Assembly (NCBI GenBank): GCA_947624105.1
Contig: CANQIX010000008.1
Span: 1-39,752, forward strand
From: an uncultured Clostridia bacterium
Lineage (GTDB): Bacteria; Bacillota; Clostridia; Christensenellales; UBA1242
Direction: 5' to 3'
DNA length: 39,752 nt
Shown piece by piece: positions 17,398 to 25,755 of the stretch. A program made the translations under genes and the position numbers. Below the pieces are notes generated by a model, which was given only the letters and a program-made list of their open reading frames with translations, did no database searches and was not told the DNA's origin. Each line of letters opens with the position of its first letter. The stretch's first letter is position 1.

Positions 17398-18750
17398 ATG
17401 GAAAACGTAGAAGAAGTATGGGCAAAAATAAAAGAGAAACTAGAACTTAGGATAACTTCTGTTTCTTATTCACTTTGGATAAATCCAATCAAACCTTTGT
17501 CAATGACTGACGAAGAACTTGTTTTAGTTGCTCAATCAACTTCTGCCAAGAATCAAATTTTAAGAAATTTCTTAGACAGAATCTTGGAGTGCTTTGGAGA
17601 ACTCACCGAAGGAAAGACGATAAAAATCACAGTGCTTGATCCTAATGAAGAGATTGAATATCTCGAAAAAAATATGAAAAACACAAAAGAAAAGGAAAAA
17701 ACTGAAGAAAAATCGCCATTTTTAGAGAAATTTACCTTTGATAACTTTGTCGTAGGAAAGAGTAACCAATTTGTTTATGCTGCTGCAAGAACGGTTGCTG
17801 AACACCCAGGAGAGAGGTATAATCCACTCTTTATCTATGGTGGCGTTGGGCTTGGAAAAACACACCTTCTTCACGCAATTGGAAATTACATACACGAATC
17901 CTATCCAACCTTAAAGGTAGAGTATGCCACAATAAGACAATTCACAAACGACTATGTAAATTCCCTTATGTCCTCTTCAAAAACAAAATCACTCTTAGAT
18001 TTTAGAGGAAAGTATGGCAATGTTGATGTTTTGCTTGTCGATGATATTCAATTCATCTCAAACAAAAAGGAAACACAAGAAGAATTTTTCCATATATTCA
18101 ACGACCTTATTATGAACAACAAGCAGGTTATCATCTGCAGTGATAGGCCACCAAAAGAAATCGAAACTTTGGAAGAAAGATTGCGTTCCCGCTTTGTAAG
18201 TGGACTTATTCACGACATTCAATCGCCAGATATCGAAACAAGACTCGCTATTCTTAGAAAAAAGAGTCAATTAGAAAAATATTACGCCGAAGAAGAGGTT
18301 TTAAACTATATTGCAGAGCGTGTTGACACAAATATAAGAGAACTTGAAGGAAAATTGAGAGAAGTTTACTTTTTGGCAACCCTCTCTGGCAAAAAAGTTG
18401 CAACTATGGAAGAGGCACGCGAGAGTTTTTCAAACAGCGAAGTTGTTGACACCAAAGAAACTCTCACTCCGGAGATGATTATCAACACCGTTTGCGACTA
18501 TTTCAATGTTTCTTACAAAGATATTGTCGGCAAAAAGAAGACAAAAGAGATTGTTGAACCAAGAATGTATGCAATATATCTCATCTACGACCTCTTAGGA
18601 CTTCCACTTGACAATATCGGCGAACTTTTTGGCGGAAGAGACCACACCACGATTATGCATTCAAGAAACAAGATAACCGAAGAACTTAAATCCAACAAAA
18701 AGACAAAAACAATCATTGATGAAATTAAAAATCAGTTCAAAAATGACTAA
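17398..18750 (+). CDS. dnaA: Chromosomal replication initiator DnaA
   Basis: NPLFIYGGVGLGKTHLLHAIGNYI, VDVLLVDDIQFISNKKETQEEFFHIFN, FGGRDHTTIMHSRNKI. SD TTGGGGG supports ATG 17398. Confidence 0.98.
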   Translation: MENVEEVWAKIKEKLELRITSVSYSLWINPIKPLSMTDEELVLVAQSTSAKNQILRNFLDRILECFGELTEGKTIKITVLDPNEEIEYLEKNMKNTKEKEKTEEKSPFLEKFTFDNFVVGKSNQFVYAAARTVAEHPGERYNPLFIYGGVGLGKTHLLHAIGNYIHESYPTLKVEYATIRQFTNDYVNSLMSSSKTKSLLDFRGKYGNVDVLLVDDIQFISNKKETQEEFFHIFNDLIMNNKQVIICSDRPPKEIETLEERLRSRFVSGLIHDIQSPDIETRLAILRKKSQLEKYYAEEEVLNYIAERVDTNIRELEGKLREVYFLATLSGKKVATMEEARESFSNSEVVDTKETLTPEMIINTVCDYFNVSYKDIVGKKKTKEIVEPRMYAIYLIYDLLGLPLDNIGELFGGRDHTTIMHSRNKITEELKSNKKTKTIIDEIKNQFKND

Positions 18751-18758
18751 AATTTAAT

Positions 18759-18789
18759 AAAAAATAGCATATTTTTTGCTATTTTTTTA
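18759..18789 (+). terminator. dnaA terminator
   Basis: AAAAAATAGCA-N7-TGCTATTTTTTT directly after the dnaA stop. Confidence 0.75.
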
Positions 18790-19071
18790 ATATTTTTAAA
18801 AATATCGTGAAAAATGCTAAATTAGGCTTAAAAAAATATTTTTTATATATTATTTTTTATCCACAAAATTGTGCAAAAATTGTTAATAAATTTTCGAAGT
18901 TATAAACATAGTTATGCACATAGAAAATTTACCATATTTTGTATAAAACTTCCGTATTTTGTGGGGTATTTTAACTAAATGTTGTGTCAAAGTTGAGTTA
19001 TGCACATTTCCACACCCCTTTATTAACATTATTATTATCTAAAAATAAATATTTACTATTTGTTATTCCGC

Positions 19072-19100
19072 TTGCACCGAAAAAAGTTTTGTGATATAAT
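19072..19100 (+). promoter_or_regulatory. dnaN promoter (TTGCAC-17-TATAAT)
   Basis: TTGCAC CGAAAAAAGTTTTGTGA TATAAT with extended -10 TGTGA. Confidence 0.8.
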
Positions 19101-19124
19101 AGAGGCATATTGAAAGGAGTTAAT

Positions 19125-20225
19125 ATGTTAGTTAGTTGTCATGGTGTAGATCTTAGTGATGCTTTCCTTAGCGTTAGTAAGGCAATATCTACAAAAATCA
19201 CAAATCCAATACTTGAAGGCATCAAATTGGTTGCCGAAGATGACACACTTACTTTAAGTGCCACCGATACAGAACTATCTATCGAAAGAAAGATTAAGGC
19301 CAATATAAAGGAAGAGGGCGAAGCAGTCGTTCCAGGAAAGTTTATAACCGAGTTTGTTAAAAAACTTACAAACGAAATGGTTGAACTTGAACTAAACGAA
19401 AAGAATCAAATGCTTATTAAATATGATGACAGCCACACCGTTATTCAATGCTATAATGTTGTGGAATATCCATCGTTTAGCACTCTTGAAAGCAACAACT
19501 ACTTTGGAATAAGCAAGAAAGACCTTAAAACAATCGTTTTAAAAACAAAGTTTGCCGTTGCGCTTGACGATTCAAGACCAATTTTAAAGGGCGTTTTGTT
19601 TGATATTGATAAGAATGTGTTAAATGCCGTTGCACTTGACGGATACAGACTTTCCAAGGTAAAGAAGAACATTAAGTCTAGTTTTACAAAGAGTATTGTT
19701 ATTCCTCTTAAAAGTTTGGACGAAATTGCAAGATTGCTTGACGACACAGATGACATTATCAATATATATGTAGATAACAACACCCTTATGGTTGATTTTG
19801 GCAACACAAAACTTACTACAAGACTTCTTGAAGGCGATTTTGTAAACTATAGACAGATTATAAACGCAAACTATGAAACAATCTGCGTTGTAAATAAATT
19901 CCAATTTGAAGATTCCTTAGAGAGAGCATCATTACTTTCAAAGATTGGGCAAGGAAACTGTGTAAAGTTTGATATCAAAGATAAGAACATCTGCATCACA
20001 TCAAACTCCGAACTTGGAAACATTAAAGAGAATGTTCCAGTTAACACCACAGGTAAGGACCTTACAATCGCGTTCAACGCAAGATACTTTATCGATGCCT
20101 TGAAGGTTTGCCAAGACGATTTCGTAAAAATCTGCTTAAACACTCCAGCAAGCCCATGCGTCATCGTTCCAGTTGAGGGAGATGAGTTCTTGTTCCTTAT
20201 TCTTCCAGTTCGTATGCTTAACTAA
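19125..20225 (+). CDS. dnaN: DNA polymerase III beta clamp
   Basis: ILEGIKLVAEDDTLTLSATDTELSIE, LDDSRPILKGVLFDIDKNVLNAVALDGYRLSK, C-terminal LILPVRMLN. SD AAAGGAG supports ATG 19125. Confidence 0.97.
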   Translation: MLVSCHGVDLSDAFLSVSKAISTKITNPILEGIKLVAEDDTLTLSATDTELSIERKIKANIKEEGEAVVPGKFITEFVKKLTNEMVELELNEKNQMLIKYDDSHTVIQCYNVVEYPSFSTLESNNYFGISKKDLKTIVLKTKFAVALDDSRPILKGVLFDIDKNVLNAVALDGYRLSKVKKNIKSSFTKSIVIPLKSLDEIARLLDDTDDIINIYVDNNTLMVDFGNTKLTTRLLEGDFVNYRQIINANYETICVVNKFQFEDSLERASLLSKIGQGNCVKFDIKDKNICITSNSELGNIKENVPVNTTGKDLTIAFNARYFIDALKVCQDDFVKICLNTPASPCVIVPVEGDEFLFLILPVRMLN

Positions 20226-20262
20226 CGGCGGAGAAATAAAATTTAAAAAGGGCATCGTCCTC

Positions 20263-20291
20263 TTGACAAAAAATTTTTAATTGTGTAAAAT
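20263..20291 (+). promoter_or_regulatory. rpmH promoter (TTGACA-17-TAAAAT)
   Basis: TTGACA AAAAATTTTTAATTGTG TAAAAT. Confidence 0.8.
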
Positions 20292-20323
20292 AAGCAAGTT
20301 TAAAACTACTAAAGGAGACATTT

Positions 20324-20467
20324 ATGAAAAGAACATACCAACCAAAAAAGAGAACACAAAACAAAGTTCATGGTTTTCGTGAAAGAATGAGAAGCAACGG
20401 TGGAAGAAATGTGCTTAAACGCCGTCGTGCTCGCGGTAGAAAGAATTTAACAAACCATGCAGCATAG
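20324..20467 (+). CDS. rpmH: 50S ribosomal protein L34
   Basis: [47 protein letters not shown]; absent from the ORF track (47 aa); SD AAAGGAG. Confidence 0.97.
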   Translation: MKRTYQPKKRTQNKVHGFRERMRSNGGRNVLKRRRARGRKNLTNHAA

Positions 20468-20795
20468 TTTAAAAAAGAACAGAGAGTTCAGTTATATATA
20501 CAAAAAAGGAAAGAGAACAGCAACTGACCACTTTACTCTTTTTGTTGTTGATAGTAAGTATAAAGATTATCGCATCGGCTTTTCAATCAGTAAGCAGATA
20601 GGAAAGGCGAATAAAAGAAATAAACTGAAACGCAGACTAAGAGAAATTTGCAGAAGAGATATAGACATTAAGGGCTATAGAAACTATGTTCTTATGTGCC
20701 GCGATGGAGCGCAAACGCTAGATTTTAACGAACTTAAAAACGAAGTTAAAACTTTGTTTGATAAATCTTATAAAAAAATTTCAGAAACAAAATAG
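20457..20795 (+). CDS. rnpA: Ribonuclease P protein component
   Basis: [41 protein letters not shown]; overlaps the rpmH 3' end by 11 bp. Confidence 0.94.
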   Translation: MQHSLKKNREFSYIYKKGKRTATDHFTLFVVDSKYKDYRIGFSISKQIGKANKRNKLKRRLREICRRDIDIKGYRNYVLMCRDGAQTLDFNELKNEVKTLFDKSYKKISETK

Positions 20796-20977
20796 TCAAT
20801 TCTTTTAAAAAGTTTTTTTAGGTGTTTTTAAGTCTTTGTTTAAAACTCTAAAAAAACATTTTTTTTAAACTTGTGCTAAATTTTTTAAAAAGTTTTTAAA
20901 TTTTTATTATATAAATACTTCAAATTTAAGAACTTTTATGTTATTATACTTTCGTAACTACTAAGAGGAACTTTTCT

Positions 20978-21253
20978 ATGAGCGACACCAAGAAAAAAAG
21001 ATCATTTTTCAAAACTGTTTGCCTACTTCCCGTGTTTGCCTATAAATATGTTATATCGCCGATTCTTCCGCACGCTTGCATATTCTATCCAAGTTGTTCA
21101 AATTACTTTGTAAAGTGCGTAGATGAATTTGGAGTTTTTAAGGGTAGTTTTTTAGGATTTAAAAGGTTATTTAGGTGTGTTCCTTGGCAGAAAAAAAGAG
21201 GATATGATCCTGTTCCTATAAATATAAAAGGAGACAATATATGGATTCTTTGA
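20978..21253 (+). CDS. yidD: Membrane protein insertion efficiency factor YidD
   Basis: AYKYVISPILPHACIFYPSCSNYFVKCVDEFGVFKGSFLGFKRLFRCVPWQKKRGYDPVP. Confidence 0.94.
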   Translation: MSDTKKKRSFFKTVCLLPVFAYKYVISPILPHACIFYPSCSNYFVKCVDEFGVFKGSFLGFKRLFRCVPWQKKRGYDPVPINIKGDNIWIL

Positions 21254-22515
21254 TGCTTGTCATTTTGACTCAACCGAAAGGAATGTGGGAATCTATTTTA
21301 AAATTTTTCAACAATGCATTTGGGTCTTACGTTTGGGCTGTGATTATGATTGCAGTTATTGTAAGACTTCTGTTTGTTGTTGTCGATGTTATAAACAAAA
21401 GAATTTCACTTAAAACGGCAAAGATAAACGAAAAGATGCAACCAGAACTTGAAGCAATCCAAAAGAAGTATGGAAACGACAAGGATAAGTTGCAACAAAA
21501 ACAGCAAGAGGTTTACAAAAAATACCAATTCAATATGATGGGAAGTTGTTTGCCAATGCTTATCGTTATGATTTTGCAGATGGCTGTGTTCTTCAGTTTG
21601 TGGTCAGGGCTTAGAGATGTGGCAAACTTCAACATCGCAACACAATACGAAAACACAAAAACAGTTTACTATAATATGCTTACAATTGCCAGCGACAACG
21701 ATATTGAAAATGCTATAGGCTCTTGGCTTGAAACCGAAGAAGTTCCAGAAACAAGTGCAGAATTTGATTTTGAAAACAACAAGTTCACAATCAAAATCGG
21801 CGAAACAACAAAGGAATATGATATTCAAAAAGAGTTGTCGAACACAGAGATTAAAGAGATAATCAAAGAAAACGCAGAGGAAACAGAGGAAGCCCCTCTT
21901 ACCGGGGTTAAGAAGTTTGTTAAAACTTTTGCGCAAGATGTAACAGTAGATTACTATGTTAAAAATATGGAAGGGTTCTTGTGGATTTCAAACATCTATA
22001 AAGCCGATTCCGCAACAAGCCCAGTATTTACTCACGACGAAGTGTTTGAATATATCAATGCATACTATAAAGATGCAGTAAAGAAAGGCGATTTTGAAAC
22101 GCAAGAAGAGGCAGACGCAGAGTATGCTCTTGAAGACGAAATCTTCAATTATGTGCTTGCAAGTTTCGATGGCAAAGATTTAAGAGTAAACGGATTTTAC
22201 ATCTTAGTTATTCTTGCAGTTTTGTCGTCAGTGCTTCAAATATTCCTCTCCAACTTGCTCACAAGAAAGCAGACTCAAACAAAGCAGACCGGCGGAAAGT
22301 TTATGTATATCCTTATGCCAATCATCTTTGGTATCTTCACACTTATGTATACAAGTTTGTTTGCGATATACATTATTGCAGGGCAGTTTGTGATGATCCT
22401 TCTTTCTCCACTTACAAACTTTATCGTAGCAAAGTGGACTCAGGCAAGCGATAAGAAGGCAGAACAAAAGAGAAGACAGACAATCGATGTTGACTATCGC
22501 AGAATAGACAAATAA
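21241..22515 (+). CDS. yidC: YidC/Oxa1 membrane insertase with large insertion
   Basis: SLKTAKINEKMQPELEAIQKKYGNDKDKLQQKQQEVYKKYQFNMMGSCLPMLIVMILQMAVFFSLWSGLRD; ~185-residue acidic insertion before the next TM segment. Confidence 0.92.
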   Translation: MDSLMLVILTQPKGMWESILKFFNNAFGSYVWAVIMIAVIVRLLFVVVDVINKRISLKTAKINEKMQPELEAIQKKYGNDKDKLQQKQQEVYKKYQFNMMGSCLPMLIVMILQMAVFFSLWSGLRDVANFNIATQYENTKTVYYNMLTIASDNDIENAIGSWLETEEVPETSAEFDFENNKFTIKIGETTKEYDIQKELSNTEIKEIIKENAEETEEAPLTGVKKFVKTFAQDVTVDYYVKNMEGFLWISNIYKADSATSPVFTHDEVFEYINAYYKDAVKKGDFETQEEADAEYALEDEIFNYVLASFDGKDLRVNGFYILVILAVLSSVLQIFLSNLLTRKQTQTKQTGGKFMYILMPIIFGIFTLMYTSLFAIYIIAGQFVMILLSPLTNFIVAKWTQASDKKAEQKRRQTIDVDYRRIDK

Positions 22516-22524
22516 TTTGATAAC

Positions 22525-22560
22525 AAAAAATCTTGTAGCGGTTGCTATAAGATTTTTTTA
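22525..22560 (+). terminator. yidC terminator
   Basis: AAAAATCTTGTAGC-GGTT-GCTATAAGATTTTTTT. Confidence 0.8.
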
Positions 22561-22563
22561 TGC

Positions 22564-23292
22564 TTAAAATTTGATAACACTTTTAAATATCGTTGTGTCT
22601 TTGATTTTTCCTTCGATGTAGATGCAGTTGTCTACTCGCTTTTTGTATACATCAATTTCGTCGCCTTCGTGGCTTTGATTTACAAAGTATATTTCATACT
22701 CTTTGATGTCCATACCTTTAAGTTCGTCCACAGAAAGTGCGTCAAAGGTGATAAAACTATATTTGAGGTTGTTTGTGTGTATGTTTACATCGATGTCGGT
22801 CGAACGAATCTTGCGCGTAAAGACGTAATCTTCTTGCGTAAAGACTTCCTTAGGATTTGTCCAAGTTGAATCTATTTGGCGCGTTTCTGCAATCTCTAAG
22901 TCTTGTGGATAGGCGATAGTAGAAGATCTTCTTGGTCTAAGTGTGTTATAGTCTAAACAGCACCACTCCGACATCATATCAACAGCGATTTCTCCACCTA
23001 CAGAGAGGGAGCAATTTCTTTCAAAACGCACAATGCCTGGTTCTAATGTCCAAGTCTTAACTTCCACCTCGTCGCCAGAGTGAACAGGCTTTTTAATCAA
23101 AAGTTTTTCGCGAGTTATCACCCAAAAGGCATTACTCTTGCGCTTGAGTTCTTCGTGTTCCATACCCATTGCAATGGAGTGGTTGAATATAACTATGTTT
23201 AAAAGGCGCAAAATTTCAGTGATTGGAACTTTAAAAGAATAGTCAATTTCTGTGTCATCAATCCTTATCTTTTGAGATTGTAAGTTTTTCAT
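22564..23292 (-). CDS. Acyl-ACP thioesterase (FatA/FatB-like)
   Basis: DxNxHTNN motif STDIDVNIHTNNLKYSFITFDAL, WVITREKLLIKKPVHSGDEVEVKTW; tandem hot-dog length. Confidence 0.82.
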   Translation of the reverse strand: MKNLQSQKIRIDDTEIDYSFKVPITEILRLLNIVIFNHSIAMGMEHEELKRKSNAFWVITREKLLIKKPVHSGDEVEVKTWTLEPGIVRFERNCSLSVGGEIAVDMMSEWCCLDYNTLRPRRSSTIAYPQDLEIAETRQIDSTWTNPKEVFTQEDYVFTRKIRSTDIDVNIHTNNLKYSFITFDALSVDELKGMDIKEYEIYFVNQSHEGDEIDVYKKRVDNCIYIEGKIKDTTIFKSVIKF

Positions 23293-23305
23293 TTTTATCT
23301 CCTAT

Positions 23306-23869
23306 CTAGTCTACAGTTTTTAATTTGAAGTGTTTTAAATAACCTTTAATAATTTCCTCCGCAACATCTTCTGGAGTTCTGTTTTTGCTGGTTGTAACAA
23401 GGTCGTAGTTCTTCAAATTTGTGTTGTCAACTCCATAGAACTTTTTGTAGCGGTCGTTTTCGGCGTTAAATCTTGAAATGAGGGTTTTGCGCGCCTCTTC
23501 AATGGTGGAATATTTCTCTAACCCCGTTCTGTCGGAGGTTGCAAGGCGCTTTGCCATCTCCTCTTCGTCTAAGTCGAGAAAGACTTTAAACGAGTGAGGA
23601 ATAAAGTGCCAGGCAAGGCGAGAATCGAAAATTACCTTTTCACTTGCCCAGAGTTTGCCAAGTTCCATAGTGCGGTTGTCTAAGAAGTTGTCATACTCTG
23701 GATTTGACATTAAAAATTTGTTAAATTCTTCTGTTGTCATATTGTGTTTGTGAGCCTCTTCTTTAAATATCTCTCCAACAGAATACACCTTAAAGCCGTA
23801 TTTTTCAACGAGCACCTGCGCAACAGAGGATTTTCCGCTGCAAGGTTTTCCGGTGAGTGTGATGATCAT
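23306..23869 (-). CDS. Cytidylate kinase-like P-loop kinase
   Basis: MIITLTGKPCSGKSSVAQVLVEKYGFKVYSVGEIFKEEA, VIFDSRLAWHFIPHSFKVFLDLDEEEMAKRL. Confidence 0.75.
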   Translation of the reverse strand: MIITLTGKPCSGKSSVAQVLVEKYGFKVYSVGEIFKEEAHKHNMTTEEFNKFLMSNPEYDNFLDNRTMELGKLWASEKVIFDSRLAWHFIPHSFKVFLDLDEEEMAKRLATSDRTGLEKYSTIEEARKTLISRFNAENDRYKKFYGVDNTNLKNYDLVTTSKNRTPEDVAEEIIKGYLKHFKLKTVD

Positions 23870-23994
23870 AAAACGCTCCTTTTATTAGATATGATTTTAC
23901 TACAAAATTAAGAAAAATCAAAACATTTATACTTTATTTGTTTGAAATTTGCGCCCGATGTGATATACTTATATTACTAGAAGGAAGGGAAGTT

Positions 23995-24789
23995 ATGTTA
24001 TCTTGTGAAGGAATAGGAAAGAATATCGAACAGGCGATTGAAAATGCGTTGTTTGAACTTAAGGCTTCGAGAGAAGATGTTGATATTAAAATCATAAGCC
24101 AAGGCGGATTTTTGAAGAAGGCGAGAGTTGTTGTTACAATTTCTCCAGACGCAGTTGAAAAATACGAAAAGAAAAACGCTCTTAAAGCAGAACTTTTGAA
24201 AGAAGAAAAACAAGAAGAAGTAAAAGAAGAAGTTAGCGAGCCTGTTAAAGAAGAAGTTAAGGAAGAGAAAAAGGAAGAGGTAGAGGGGAAAACTGCCGAC
24301 GAAGAGGAAGACGAAGAAGAGGTTGAAAGACCTTCAAAAAATGTCGACCCAAAAGAACTTCTTGAAAACATAGTTAAATCGCTTGGACTTACCGCAGAAA
24401 TCACTTCGACAGAAGACGAAAAATATGTGCATTATATGCTTGAGGGAGAGAACCTAAACACTTTGATTGGCTACCACGGAGATGCCCTCTATGCGCTTTC
24501 GTATTACGTTTCAAACGTGTGCAGAATGCCAAATCACAAGAAGGTTGTTTTGGATATAAACAACTACAGAAGCAAGCGAGCTGAAACTCTTACCAAACTT
24601 GCAAAGAGTGTTGCAGACAAAGTTGCAAAAAGCGGGAGATATTACAAGTTTGACCCAATGGACGCAAGTGAAAGAAAGGTTATTCACACAGCACTTCAAG
24701 CGGACGGAAGAGTGTCAACAATGAGCAAGGGCGAAGAGCCAAACAGATACCTTATGGTGTTCCCAGTAGACACCGATTTACGTTCTTAA
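23995..24789 (+). CDS. khpB: Jag/KhpB RNA-binding protein (Jag_N-KH-R3H)
   Basis: Jag-N SCEGIGKNIEQAIENALFELKASREDVDIKIISQGGFL, acidic linker, KH LIGYHGDALYALSYYVSN, R3H MDASERKVIHTALQ. SD AAGGAAGGGA supports ATG 23995. Confidence 0.92.
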   Translation: MLSCEGIGKNIEQAIENALFELKASREDVDIKIISQGGFLKKARVVVTISPDAVEKYEKKNALKAELLKEEKQEEVKEEVSEPVKEEVKEEKKEEVEGKTADEEEDEEEVERPSKNVDPKELLENIVKSLGLTAEITSTEDEKYVHYMLEGENLNTLIGYHGDALYALSYYVSNVCRMPNHKKVVLDINNYRSKRAETLTKLAKSVADKVAKSGRYYKFDPMDASERKVIHTALQADGRVSTMSKGEEPNRYLMVFPVDTDLRS

Positions 24790-24793
24790 AATG

Positions 24794-24820
24794 AAAGGAG
24801 ATGACCTCTCCTTTTATTTT
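24794..24820 (+). terminator. jag terminator
   Basis: AAAGGAGA-TGACC-TCTCCTTT followed by TATTTTATTTT. Confidence 0.85.
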
Positions 24821-24929
24821 ATTTTGTAAAAAAGTGATAATTATATTTGTATAACTAAAATACCACATTTACGCACATTTAGAGATTTTAACTTGCTAAA
24901 AATCGCTCAAAATAAAAATATTTATTGAA

Positions 24930-24959
24930 TTTTGTAAAATTTTGTAAAATTTTGTAAAA
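24930..24959. repeat. Three perfect tandem 10-bp repeats TTTTGTAAAA
   Basis: TTTTGTAAAA at 24930, 24940 and 24950, directly upstream of the promoter at 24965-24993. Confidence 0.9.
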
Positions 24960-24964
24960 AATGT

Positions 24965-24993
24965 TTGTTAAAAATAAGGTGTTGTGATATACT
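24965..24993 (+). promoter_or_regulatory. Promoter of the Spo0A-C-like gene (TTGTTA-17-TATACT)
   Basis: TTGTTA AAAATAAGGTGTTGTGA TATACT with extended -10 TGTGA. Confidence 0.7.
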
Positions 24994-25171
24994 TAAAAAG
25001 TCAAATATATGAGACGATAAATTTTAGAAATATTTATCAAATTTTATTCTTTGAATATAGTAAAAACAAGTGTTACCCCTGTGTAATATTTATTTTTTTG
25101 GCATTTTTTTGGAGAGCGTTGATAAGAGTGGAATTTTTTAGATTTTTAGGATATTGAAAGGGAGAAAAATA

Positions 25172-25555
25172 GTGAATAACACAGTTGTAGAAGAGCATTG
25201 CAGATCAGAACTCGATAGGCTCATAAAAAGAAATTTGATTGAACTTGGTTTTACTTCAAAGCACGTAGGATTTAATTATCTTTGCAAGGCGGTTGAACTT
25301 GCAGTTAAAAAGCCAGAATTAAAATACAATCTTTGTAACGGACTTTACAGCAACGTTGCAAGTGATTTTTCAAGCACAAAAGATCGCGTAGAAAGAAACA
25401 TAAGACACGCAATTGAAAACACATACATCAACAAAAACTTTTTGAAGATCAACGATATGTTTGGAATGAATATCTTTACCATCAACGACAAGCCAACAAA
25501 CGGCGAATTTATTTCACTGCTTGCTGAGTATTACCTTCTTGAACTATATAAATAG
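25172..25555 (+). CDS. Standalone Spo0A C-terminal (DNA-binding) domain protein, no receiver domain
   Basis: LGFTSKHVGFNYLCKAVELAVKKPELKYNLCNGLYSNVASDFSSTKDRVERNIRHAIENTYIN...INDMFGMNIFTINDKPTNGEFISLLAEYYLLELYK resembles the Spo0A effector domain (RVERAIRHAIE, KPTNSEFIA). SD AAAGGGAGAA supports GTG 25172. Confidence 0.85.
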   Translation: MNNTVVEEHCRSELDRLIKRNLIELGFTSKHVGFNYLCKAVELAVKKPELKYNLCNGLYSNVASDFSSTKDRVERNIRHAIENTYINKNFLKINDMFGMNIFTINDKPTNGEFISLLAEYYLLELYK

Positions 25556-25602
25556 GAAGAGCACTTGCCGTTTAGGTTGCAAAGGTAAATAAAGAATCAG
25601 TG

Positions 25603-25630
25603 AAAGGGCAGATTCATAAGCCCTTTTGCT
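25603..25630 (+). terminator. Terminator of the Spo0A-C-like gene
   Basis: AAAGGGC-N10-GCCCTTTT; short T tract. Confidence 0.55.
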
Positions 25631-25723
25631 AGTCTATCCTCACGTGTTTTTTGAAGAAACCAAATGTCAATATAAAAAGAATCTTACTTCATTATAAAAA
25701 AGTAAGATACGCTTTTTCACACA

Positions 25724-25751
25724 AAAAAACACAGAAAAATCTGTGTTTTTG
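25724..25751 (-). terminator. Terminator of the 25756-26349 phosphoesterase gene (possibly bidirectional)
   Basis: AAAACACAGA-AAAA-TCTGTGTTTT with T/A tracts on both sides. Confidence 0.75.
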
Positions 25752-25755
25752 TTTA

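Larger units (their letters stand above)
18751..19124. other. Putative oriC (dnaA-dnaN intergenic region)
   Basis: Very AT-rich; consensus DnaA boxes TTATCCACA (18857-18865), TTATGCACA (18912-18920), TTATGCACA (18998-19006); AT palindrome ATATTTTTAAAAATAT (18790-18805). Confidence 0.85.

Noticed and set aside
23934-24404. 156-aa Ser-rich minus-strand ORF
   Set aside because: Antisense of the acidic Lys/Glu-rich Jag linker, which generates Ser/Phe-rich shadow translation.
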